Assembly: GCF_023078455.1 (NCBI RefSeq)
Contig: NZ_CP095740.1
Location: 1 to 64,000, forward strand
Length of the DNA stretch: 64,000 bases
Source of the DNA: Luteibacter aegosomatis
Lineage (GTDB): Bacteria > Pseudomonadota > Gammaproteobacteria > Xanthomonadales > Rhodanobacteraceae
Direction of reading: 5' to 3'
A program made the translations under genes and the position numbers. Positions 22,705 through 29,926 of the stretch are shown here, in pieces. Under the pieces are notes generated by a model. That model was not told the DNA's origin. It ran no database searches and saw only the letters and a program-made list of their open reading frames with translations. The first letter of the stretch is position 1. The number at the start of each line of letters is the position of its first letter.

Positions 22705-23415
22705 ATGATCCAGCCCGTCGACATCCTGCTTCGCCTGGTAACCGCCGCCGTGCTCAGCGGCATCATCGGTGCGAATCGCGGCCGCCTGGAATGGACCGCC
22801 GGCCTGCGTACCCACATGCTGGTGGGCGTCGGCGCGGCGCTCGCCATCGTGGTCTCGGCATTCGGTTTCGCCGACGTGATCGACCAGCCGCACGTCGTGC
22901 TCGATCCCTCCCGTATCGCGGCCCAGGTCATCAGCGGCATCGGCTTCCTCGGTGCCGGCACCATTCTCTTCGTGGAGCGCGACCAGATCGTGCGCGGCCT
23001 GACCACGGCCGCCAGCCTCTGGGCCGTGGCATCGGTGGGACTGGCCGCGGGCGGCGGGCTTTACGTGGGCGCGGTGATCGCCACGGCGGTGATCTGGGTC
23101 ATCCTCGCGATGCTCAAGCCGCTCGAGCGACGCATCGTCGGCAAGAAGGCCCGCCGTCCCCGGTTGATCGCCCGCCTGGACGGCACCGCGCCGCTGGCCG
23201 AATGCGAGCGGACCGTGGCGGGCTACCACCTGCCGGTGGTCCGGATGGTGCTCCGACGCGAGGCCGACGGGGGCGATGCCGTCACCATCCTCTTCAGCCG
23301 CCCGGTGCAGGCCGAACGCCTGGCCGAGCTGGCCGACGGTCTACGGACCCTGGAGGGAATCCGGTCGGTCGAATACGAGGTGTCAGGCCAAGCCGACGCG
23401 TTCCGCAACGAATAG
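22705..23415 (+). CDS. MgtC/SapB family membrane protein
   Basis: The 236-residue product has an N-terminal membrane domain of about four to five helices with the MgtC signature (LLRLVTAAVLSGIIGANR, GLRTHMLVGVGAAL, GIGFLGAGTI, GLTTAASLWAVASVGLAAG) and a C-terminal cytoplasmic ACT-like domain. MgtC proteins support growth at low magnesium and, in pathogens, inside macrophages; the molecular role varies between members. The ATG at 22705 is chosen from the conserved N-terminus. It is divergent from the exported hydrolase and stands alone as a transcription unit. Confidence 0.9.
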   Translation: MIQPVDILLRLVTAAVLSGIIGANRGRLEWTAGLRTHMLVGVGAALAIVVSAFGFADVIDQPHVVLDPSRIAAQVISGIGFLGAGTILFVERDQIVRGLTTAASLWAVASVGLAAGGGLYVGAVIATAVIWVILAMLKPLERRIVGKKARRPRLIARLDGTAPLAECERTVAGYHLPVVRMVLRREADGGDAVTILFSRPVQAERLAELADGLRTLEGIRSVEYEVSGQADAFRNE

Positions 23416-23458
23416 CGGCTCGCAGCGCGTGAGACGAGGATGACGTACATTTGTACGC

Positions 23459-24541
23459 ATGTCCGAGCCTCTCCCCACCCTTCGCGTTCACAAAGGCCGG
23501 GGCGCCGCCTCCAATCCGGAGGGGCGCTTCGAATCCACGCGCCACCAGGCGGAAGACGACGGCTGGTACCGCGAAACCGACGAGTGCCGCCCCGCCACCG
23601 AGGTGCGCGAGGAGCTGGCGCGCAGCGTCATCAGCCGCAACGACTCGCCCGACGTGGGTTTCGACCAGGCGCTCAATCCGTATCGAGGCTGCGAGCATGG
23701 GTGCATCTACTGCTACGCGCGCCCATCGCACTCGTACCTCAACCTCTCGCCCGGCCTCGACTTCGAGACCAAGCTGTTCGCCAAGACCAACCTGGCTGAA
23801 ACCCTGCGCGCCGAACTGGCGAAGAAGAACTACGTCTGCAAGCCGATCAACATCGGCAGCAACACGGATCCCTACCAGCCCATCGAAAAACGCTGGCGCC
23901 TCACCCGCGCCGCGCTGGCGCTGCTCGACGAGTGCAACCATCCGTGCACCATCGTCACCAAGAACGCGCTGATCGAGCGCGACCTCGACATCCTCGCGCC
24001 GATGGCGAAACGCAATCTCGTGCAGGTGTTCATCTCGATCAATTCGCTGGACAACAAGCTGGCGTCGAAGCTCGAACCGCGCGCCTCCGCACCGCATCGC
24101 CGCATGCAGGCGGTGAAGGCGATGCACGACGCCGGCGTACCCGTGGGCGTGATGGTGGCGCCGCTCATCCCCGCGCTCAACGAGCGCGACGTGGAAGCCA
24201 TCATCGAGCAGGCGGCCGCCAACGGCGCCAATTCCATCGGTTATACCTGCGTGCGTTTGCCGCACGAGTTGAAGCAGCTGTTCCGCGAGTGGCTGGAGCA
24301 GCATTTTCCCGATCGTGCGGCACACGTCATCAGCCTGATCCAGCAGATGAACGGCGGCAAGGATTACGACTCGAACTTCGCCACGCGCATGCGCGGGCAG
24401 GGGATCTTCGCGGACATCATTCGCAAGCGGGTGCAGGTGGCGTGTCGCAAGGCGGGGTTGCACCGGGCGTGGGATACGGTGCTGGATACGTCGAAGTTCG
24501 TGGCGCCGCGGATTCATTCGCCGCAAGGTGAGCTGTTTTAG
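23459..24541 (+). CDS. PA0069-family radical SAM protein
   Basis: The 360-residue product carries a radical SAM cluster motif in GCEHGCIYCYARP and continues with YLNLSPGLDFETKLFAK, NIGSNTDPYQP and GVMVAPLIPALNERD, the layout of the PA0069 family, distantly related to spore photoproduct lyase. The [4Fe-4S] cluster cleaves SAM to start radical chemistry; the substrate of this family is not established. Its 3' end recurs as a decayed fragment about 2.3 kb downstream (26647-26850). Confidence 0.9.
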   Translation: MSEPLPTLRVHKGRGAASNPEGRFESTRHQAEDDGWYRETDECRPATEVREELARSVISRNDSPDVGFDQALNPYRGCEHGCIYCYARPSHSYLNLSPGLDFETKLFAKTNLAETLRAELAKKNYVCKPINIGSNTDPYQPIEKRWRLTRAALALLDECNHPCTIVTKNALIERDLDILAPMAKRNLVQVFISINSLDNKLASKLEPRASAPHRRMQAVKAMHDAGVPVGVMVAPLIPALNERDVEAIIEQAAANGANSIGYTCVRLPHELKQLFREWLEQHFPDRAAHVISLIQQMNGGKDYDSNFATRMRGQGIFADIIRKRVQVACRKAGLHRAWDTVLDTSKFVAPRIHSPQGELF

Positions 24542-24645
24542 ATACGTGCACTTGTCCGACCCCGCGTGATCAACCCCGGGATGTGCGCGTGGCTCGACAA
24601 CGCGATGCCGCTGTGTGGACGGCATCGCGGCTGGCAGCGCGCCGG

Positions 24646-25398
24646 TTACGGAAGCGGCAGGCTGATCGAATGCGACTTCATCGAGGCCGACAGGCTGGGG
24701 AACGGATCCACGCCCGACATGGTGGTGATATCGCTCACCGACACCACCGTGCAGGCGTACTGCTGGAGGTTGGTGCAGAGGTAGGCGCCCGTGCCGACGC
24801 CGGGCTCGTAGATGGCCTTCCACGTATAGTCGGGCACCTTCACCTTGTCGGCACCGATGGTGGCGGTCGAACCCGGCTCGAACGCCGGACCGGTCACCAC
24901 GTAGACTTCGCCCTGGTCGGTCGCGACCGAGCGGACGTAGGTTTCGATGCGCTCCCACTGGCCCGCGTTCAGCGAATGGAACTGCGGCACCACGTTGGCC
25001 ATCGAGAAGGTTTCCTTCTCGTTCGACAGCGTCGAGGCATCGCCGGCCGGGGACATGTGGCCGCGGTCGTAGCCGCTGTTGGTGTAGTCGGACGACTGTG
25101 AGCGATCGGCCGTCGGGATCCCGGTTTCCGCGTGCCACGTGCCGGTACGGCCGATGGAGTCCGCGCCGGCGATCTGCTTGGCGGTGAGATGTTCGGCCGA
25201 ATACAGCGGACCCTTGGTGACGCCCGACGCCAGCAGCGCGTACTCGGTATGGCATACCTCGGTGGTACGTGCGGTCAGCGACATATCGATGGCTGGTTCG
25301 GTACCACCGGTAAACAGATCAGGGCATGCGGTGCCCGCGTAGCACGAGCCGGACACGACGAAGCACGCGACGAACAGCCAACCGCCCAGACGATTCAT
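24646..25398 (-). CDS. Exported DNA/RNA non-specific endonuclease
   Basis: The 250-residue product has a signal peptide (MNRLGGWLFVACFVVSGSCYA) and the NUC-family active-site motif DRGHMSPAGD at 111-120, with the catalytic His at 114 and a downstream metal-ligand Asn in the MANVVPQFHSLNAGQW region. Several Cys residues (near 19, 25, 49 and in the C-terminal part) fit an oxidised, extracytoplasmic enzyme. It should degrade extracellular or periplasmic nucleic acids, for nutrition or defence. No immunity-protein gene is next to it, which fits an exported enzyme rather than a toxin. The gap to the radical SAM gene holds only an 8-bp hairpin without a T tract. Confidence 0.88.
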   Translation of the reverse strand: MNRLGGWLFVACFVVSGSCYAGTACPDLFTGGTEPAIDMSLTARTTEVCHTEYALLASGVTKGPLYSAEHLTAKQIAGADSIGRTGTWHAETGIPTADRSQSSDYTNSGYDRGHMSPAGDASTLSNEKETFSMANVVPQFHSLNAGQWERIETYVRSVATDQGEVYVVTGPAFEPGSTATIGADKVKVPDYTWKAIYEPGVGTGAYLCTNLQQYACTVVSVSDITTMSGVDPFPSLSASMKSHSISLPLP

Positions 25399-25609
25399 GT
25401 GGTTTTTCCCCAGTGGTGTCGTCCGGCGAGTCTAGGCGCGTCATGTTTCAGTCCCGCGCGAATCGCGCGCATGAACTTGCGGAATCGCCGGTTTTGTGAC
25501 AAACGGCACGTTGATCGTGTTTTCTTCCGGATCGGGACACGACGGAACGCGGCCATCACGGCTTCGGCGATCGCGAATGCTACGCTCGGTGCGATCGAGG
25601 AGGACCGTG

Positions 25610-26590
25610 ATGAAAGCGATCGACTTCAACGCGTTCGGTGATGCCGACGTGCTCACGCTGGTCGACGCGCCCGATCCGGTGCCACGGGGCACGGACCTTC
25701 TCGTGAAGGTCCATGCCGCAGGCGTCAATCGCGCGGATCTACTGCTACGAACCGGCCACTATGGCCGTCCCGACTTCGGTGACTCCCGCCTTATCGGTCT
25801 GGAGATGGCGGGCGAGGTCGTCGCGACGGGCGAAGACGTCAAAGGCTTCAAGGTCGGCGATCGGGTGATGGGTATCACCGGCGGCGGTGCCTATGCGGAA
25901 CTCGCACGCATCGACTACCGCATGGCCATGCCGGTCCCCGAATCCCTGGACTATGTCCATGCCGCGGCGATCCCCGAGGTGTTCGTGACGGCCCATGAGG
26001 CGCTGATCCACCTCGGGCGGCTGCAGGCATCGGACTCGGTCCTGATTCACGCCGCCGCCGGCGGCGTCGGCTCGGCCGCCGTGCAACTCGCACGGGCTAC
26101 CGGCGCGCGAATCTTCGCCACGACCCGAGGCCGAAAAGCCGGGCATGTGCGTGACCTGGAGGCCGACATCGTCATCGACTACGAGAACGAAGACTTCGCG
26201 CAAGTGGTCGAGAAGGCGACCGACGGTGCCGGGGTAAACGTCATCGTGGATTTCATCGGCGCAACGTACTTCGCGCGAAACGTCCGGTCGCTGGCTTACG
26301 GTGGCCGCCTCGTGCAGGTCGGCCTGCTTGCCGGCGGCAAGGAGGCGACGATCGATCTGGAGCGGGTGCTGTATCGACACTTGCAGATACTCGGCACGGT
26401 CATGAAGTCTCGCGAGCAGCCCGTCAAGCACGGGATGGTCGCCCGGTTCCGGGATGCCTGGCTCGAGCGCTTCGCCAGTGGAGATCTGGTACCGGTGATT
26501 GATAGCGTCTTTCCCCTCAGCGACGCCGCGGGTGCGCACCGGCGCATGGAGACCAATGAAAGCGTCGGAAAGATCATCTTGAAAAACTGA
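25610..26590 (+). CDS. NADPH:quinone oxidoreductase-like medium-chain dehydrogenase
   Basis: The 326-residue product is a zinc-independent MDR protein: N-terminal MKAIDFNAFGDADVLTLVDAP, GVNRADLLLRTGHY, GLEMAGEVVATG, the nucleotide-binding HAAAGGVGSAAVQLARATGA, and the C-terminal DAAGAHRRMETNESVGKIIL. The PIG3/quinone oxidoreductase group uses NADPH to reduce quinones or enones. An open frame runs upstream, but the ATG at 25610 follows GAGGA and gives the family N-terminus. The gene is last before the gene-free junction that precedes the long lipid operon. Confidence 0.9.
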   Translation: MKAIDFNAFGDADVLTLVDAPDPVPRGTDLLVKVHAAGVNRADLLLRTGHYGRPDFGDSRLIGLEMAGEVVATGEDVKGFKVGDRVMGITGGGAYAELARIDYRMAMPVPESLDYVHAAAIPEVFVTAHEALIHLGRLQASDSVLIHAAAGGVGSAAVQLARATGARIFATTRGRKAGHVRDLEADIVIDYENEDFAQVVEKATDGAGVNVIVDFIGATYFARNVRSLAYGGRLVQVGLLAGGKEATIDLERVLYRHLQILGTVMKSREQPVKHGMVARFRDAWLERFASGDLVPVIDSVFPLSDAAGAHRRMETNESVGKIILKN

Positions 26591-26646
26591 CCACCAAGCC
26601 TGGGAGGTTATGGTCCTCCTGGGTCGTGCGGCGCGCTCGCGCTGCA

Positions 26647-26850
26647 TAACGACTGTGACCTAGAAGCCATCATCAGGCGGGCGGCAGCGAACGATGCCAA
26701 CTTTTCGGCCAGGGATCTTCGCGGGCATCAATTGCAAGCGGCTGCAGGTGGCGTGTCGCAAGGCGGGGCTGCACCGGGCGTGGGATACGGTGGATACGTC
26801 GAAATCCATGACGCCTCGTATCCAATCGCCGCAAGGAACATTGTTCCAAT
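26647..26850 (+). pseudogene. Decayed 3' fragment of a PA0069-family radical SAM gene
   Basis: This stretch matches two separate parts of the intact gene at 23459-24541. Bases 26647-26704 still read NDCDLEAIIRRAAANDANF, against NERDVEAIIEQAAANGANS in the intact protein. After an internal deletion and frame change, 26707-26848 resumes with PGIFAGINCKRLQVACRKAG, aligned to the C-terminal tail. The segment 26733-26790 differs from the intact copy at only two positions. A 3-bp deletion and several substitutions follow. It has no start and is clearly non-functional: a relic of duplication or of a lost second copy at the operon junction. Confidence 0.85.
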
Positions 26851-27381
26851 TTCCGCCAGCCTGTCACGGGATCATACGATTCACTACTTACGCTGCAATG
26901 CACAACGTCGTGAACTCGTCACAAGTTGTTGACGTTTGAAATCCACTGCGTGTAACTTATTACACACGAGTCGAAGGGATCGACAGAATTGCGGGGGAGC
27001 AGTTCACGGGAATGCGTGAAGCTTGGCACCATCGGGACGGAGCAGGGGATAAAGGCGCAAGGAGAAGCAAGCGATCCTACGGATCGAGCTGCGTTGTTTG
27101 CCTATTTGTATATGCGACACATGAAATGTCTTCGCGGCGACGTCACGTTCCGCGAATGGATGTGTGCATCTCGTCCGAGATGTTCTGGGCCTGGAAGTAG
27201 TCCGTAGTACGCAGTACGTAAATTAGCTTGGCTGTATCGCCACAAAGCGAAGCCCTCCGCCTTGCGCGGATAGCGCTTTGATCGCGTGTGGGGAGTGGTA
27301 ATCGCCGCGGCGTTCGCGCGGCGCGATGACGGTTGTCTTTTCCATCCCGTGATTGCCGAAGGCAGTCGCGACGGGGGAGAC
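26851..27381. other. Gene-free leader region upstream of the lipid operon
   Basis: No convincing coding sequence is seen on either strand. The composition is visibly less GC-rich than the flanking genes. The region holds the promoter-like TTGACG at 26929 with the palindrome at 26950-26965, small open frames without ribosome binding sites, and a long stretch (about 400 bp) before the first operon ATG. That stretch is long enough for a structured 5' leader, but no known riboswitch was recognised. Confidence 0.5.
26929..26965 (+). promoter_or_regulatory. Candidate promoter with overlapping operator palindrome
   Basis: TTGACG at 26929-26934 is a near-consensus -35 element. About 15 bp downstream starts a perfect inverted repeat, GTGTAA (26950-26955) and TTACAC (26960-26965), separated by CTTA. 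It covers the place where the -10 element (for example TAACTT) would lie. This arrangement is typical of repressor operators. No regulator gene adjoins it. It would drive the operon starting at 27382 through a long leader. Confidence 0.45.
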
Positions 27382-28182
27382 ATGTCCAATGCTTTTCGCC
27401 TTAAGGGGACGGGTAGTGAAGGGTTTTCAATGGAAATGAGCCGGACGCTAATTGATCAGATTCAGTGGCTGCGGGTGGCCCTTTACCTTGTAGTCGGCCC
27501 GCTTCTTATCGGCCAGGTGTGCTCGTACCTGAAAGCTCGATATCCGCGAGCCGGCGATTACACGCGAAAGATCAACCATATCGGCATCATGATCGTAACG
27601 GCGCCGATCCTTGCCGTCCTCCCCGATGCGCAGCTGCTTCCCTCCGTGCTCGTGGCGAGCGCGGTCCAGGTGGCGATCTACGTGGTCGCAGCCAACAGTA
27701 CGCAGCCGCTTCTGCATGCCGTCGCCTTCCATAGCCTGCGTGTTACCGATGAACCGCGCAGTCGCCTCTTCTTCCTGCTGCCGATGATTTCGTTCAACGT
27801 GGCGCTTGCGGTATCCGTACTTCTTTACTCGATGACGCTCGTGAAGATCGCGTTCTTCACCGTGGCGCTGGGCGATGGCTTGGCCGAACCCGCCGGTTTC
27901 CTGCTCGGCAAAGGTAATCGCTTCCAGGTTACCGACAAGGTTTGGCGGGGTTCCAACACCAAGTCGATAGCCGGCTGCCTGACCGTACTGATCTTTGCCT
28001 TCGCGACGGCGATGGTCTTTCTGGGAGCGCAGCAGCCCATCGAACCGCGGCTTCTCTTGCTCTGCGCTTCCTATGCGATTGCGTGCACTGCGCTAGAGGC
28101 GCTGTCGCCACGTGGCCTTGATAACATGGTCCTTATCATTTTCGCGCCCCTGGCCATGATGGGCCTGATGGCGATCCTGTGA
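27382..28182 (+). CDS. Dolichol/phytol kinase-like integral membrane protein
   Basis: The 266-residue product is almost all membrane helices (about seven or eight). It has GDGLAEPAGFLLGKGNRF from residue 164, a charged WRGSNTKSIAG loop and a late EALSPRGLDNM motif. This pattern matches the dolichol kinase/phytol kinase/CDP-diglyceride synthetase-like superfamily, whose members transfer a phosphate from CTP (or similar chemistry) to membrane alcohols. The ATG at 27382 is chosen because GGGGGAG precedes it; longer in-frame starts lack such a site. It is the first gene of the long operon, with a GTGA overlap to the next gene. Phosphorylation of a lipid alcohol is an inference. Confidence 0.7.
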   Translation: MSNAFRLKGTGSEGFSMEMSRTLIDQIQWLRVALYLVVGPLLIGQVCSYLKARYPRAGDYTRKINHIGIMIVTAPILAVLPDAQLLPSVLVASAVQVAIYVVAANSTQPLLHAVAFHSLRVTDEPRSRLFFLLPMISFNVALAVSVLLYSMTLVKIAFFTVALGDGLAEPAGFLLGKGNRFQVTDKVWRGSNTKSIAGCLTVLIFAFATAMVFLGAQQPIEPRLLLLCASYAIACTALEALSPRGLDNMVLIIFAPLAMMGLMAIL

Positions 28183-29123
28183 GCGACGGGGCGGGTACGA
28201 AGATGGCCATGCCAGGGAAATGGCCAGCGGTGGCGGGGCGCTATGCCTATGATGCACTGGTTTCCGTCGAGGCCTGGCTCAGCGGCATGCGCCGGCGCAG
28301 CATACGTGCAGGCGACCTCCGCCTGGCGGTGAACATCGCGGGTCGCGAGAGTCATGCCACCGTATTGCTGCTCCACGGATTTACGGGGAATCGGCATGTA
28401 TGGACTCGGGTAGCGCGGCGCTTGCGTTCGCGTTTCAGGATTATCGCGCCGGATTTACCGGGCCATGGCGATTCTGATCCGTTGCCCGATAACCACGGGG
28501 CGCATGATCACGCCAGGCGTATCGTCGCCATGCTCGACGGGCTGGGTGTGCGGCAGGTCCACATCGTTGCCAGTTCGTTCGGCGGCGCGATCGCGACGTG
28601 CATGAACGCCGGCTTCCCGTCTCGCGTCGCATCATTGGTACTCCTGGCGCCGGTGGGCGTCCCGTCGCCACACGCGAGCGCGTTCGACCTGACGGAAGCG
28701 CAAGGAGGAAATCCCTTCGTCATCGGCGACCGGGCTGAGTTTGACGCGTTCCATGCCGCGATCATGTCGCGCCCGCCGTGGATACCAAGGATCGTGCGAG
28801 CGCATATCGCGGCGCTCTTCGTGGCAAAGCGGAAATGGATTTCGCAGATGCATCGCGGCCTCGCCGCGAGTCGTGACCTCGGATCCCTGGTGGGCAGCCT
28901 CACCGTGCCCACTTTGCTGATCTGGGGGAGGAACGACAAGGTCGTTGACGAAAGTGCCGCCCTCGTTTGGGTCGAGAGGTCCGAACACTGCGGCCTGCAA
29001 CGATGGGAAGGCATTGGTCACCTTCCGATGTTGGAGGCGCCTGAAAGATTGGCGCGCGCCATTGTTGAATTTATCGAACCGCTGCAATCAACCCCATCCC
29101 GCCAGGAAGCCGGATCCCCATGA
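28179..29123 (+). CDS. Alpha/beta hydrolase
   Basis: The 314-residue product has the serine-hydrolase pattern: LLLHGFTGNRHVWTRV, PDLPGHGDSDPLPD, nucleophile elbow VASSFGGAIA, acid in WGRNDKVVDES and His in GIGHLPMLEAPE. An N-terminal extension of about 50 residues precedes the fold. The GTG start overlaps the previous stop by 4 bp; an internal ATG at 28203 is an alternative. In this operon it could act as an esterase, thioesterase or acyltransferase on a lipid intermediate; the exact reaction cannot be read. Confidence 0.8.
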   Translation: MSDGAGTKMAMPGKWPAVAGRYAYDALVSVEAWLSGMRRRSIRAGDLRLAVNIAGRESHATVLLLHGFTGNRHVWTRVARRLRSRFRIIAPDLPGHGDSDPLPDNHGAHDHARRIVAMLDGLGVRQVHIVASSFGGAIATCMNAGFPSRVASLVLLAPVGVPSPHASAFDLTEAQGGNPFVIGDRAEFDAFHAAIMSRPPWIPRIVRAHIAALFVAKRKWISQMHRGLAASRDLGSLVGSLTVPTLLIWGRNDKVVDESAALVWVERSEHCGLQRWEGIGHLPMLEAPERLARAIVEFIEPLQSTPSRQEAGSP

Positions 29124-29926
29124 CGCAGATGCGCCATCGACTCATCGAAACGACACTGGACGACCTGAAGTCCGAAATGGGTGGCCTTCTTCGCGGCGAA
29201 GTGGCGGCTGTTCTCGTTCGAAACTCGCTATCGGAATCGGCATGTGATCGCGTGTTTCAGAATTTCGCGTCCAGCGCCGGCGTGTACGAGCGTAGCGACG
29301 GGGTATCCGGGAAGATGGTGGGCACCAATGCCTTCCTGAAGTCCGCGCACGACGTGGTGGACGACTACGCGCGCAACAATGGCTTCGCCGAGCTCCTTTT
29401 TCACGGCGCCACGAACCTGTACAGGCACCTGTTCGATTCGGTGGAAGAGGCCGGTTTTCGCTTCCGCCACGCCTATATCGACGGTGTTCCCGCACCTACC
29501 CACCGTGCGACGGTGTGGACCGATAGCGGAAAGGACCGATTGGCGCTGCGTGCGCATACCGACTGGCCCCAGGTCCGGCATTCAGGCATGGAATACAGTG
29601 ACGTGGAACATCCCGTTGCCGTCAACTTCTACCCGCGCCATCCTGCGCCAGGCTCGAGTTTCGTGCGCCTCTACGATTTCGTTCCCGCGGGTGACTGGCT
29701 CGAGACGCGCGGCATTCTGAAAAGCGGCTACCCCATCTGCCTTGATGAACTGGAGGGGATCGACTACATCGACGTGCACCCGGTAGCGGGTGATACGCTC
29801 CTGTTTGCGGCGTCCAAGGTGCACGCGGTCTTCCAGGCAAACCAGGGTGCTGACGATGTCAGGCTAAACATCAATGGCTTCATCGGCCTGTCGCGCGCAT
29901 CCAACAAGGTACTGGCATGGGCATGA
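29120..29926 (+). CDS. 2-oxoglutarate/Fe(II)-dependent oxygenase-like protein
   Basis: The 268-residue product has a plausible facial triad: His146 and Asp148 in LRAHTDW and His235 in SKVHAVFQ, with Arg248 in DDVRLNINGF as the likely 2-oxoglutarate anchor. Spacing and the jelly-roll-like strand pattern fit the double-stranded beta-helix oxygenases. Presence of Asp in the HxD motif favours hydroxylation or desaturation over halogenation. ATGA overlaps join it to both neighbours. The partner gene downstream (ThiF-nitroreductase) suggests both act on the same small molecule. The family call rests on motif reading. Confidence 0.65.
   Translation: MTQMRHRLIETTLDDLKSEMGGLLRGEVAAVLVRNSLSESACDRVFQNFASSAGVYERSDGVSGKMVGTNAFLKSAHDVVDDYARNNGFAELLFHGATNLYRHLFDSVEEAGFRFRHAYIDGVPAPTHRATVWTDSGKDRLALRAHTDWPQVRHSGMEYSDVEHPVAVNFYPRHPAPGSSFVRLYDFVPAGDWLETRGILKSGYPICLDELEGIDYIDVHPVAGDTLLFAASKVHAVFQANQGADDVRLNINGFIGLSRASNKVLAWA

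Noticed and set aside
24601..24626. 8-bp hairpin between the radical SAM and nuclease genes as a terminator
   Set aside because: No T tract follows on either strand, so terminator activity is not supported.
26989..27207. Small plus-strand frames in the leader of the lipid operon
   Set aside because: Weak ribosome binding sites, overlapping alternative frames and no protein-like composition; could still be a leader peptide but nothing supports it.
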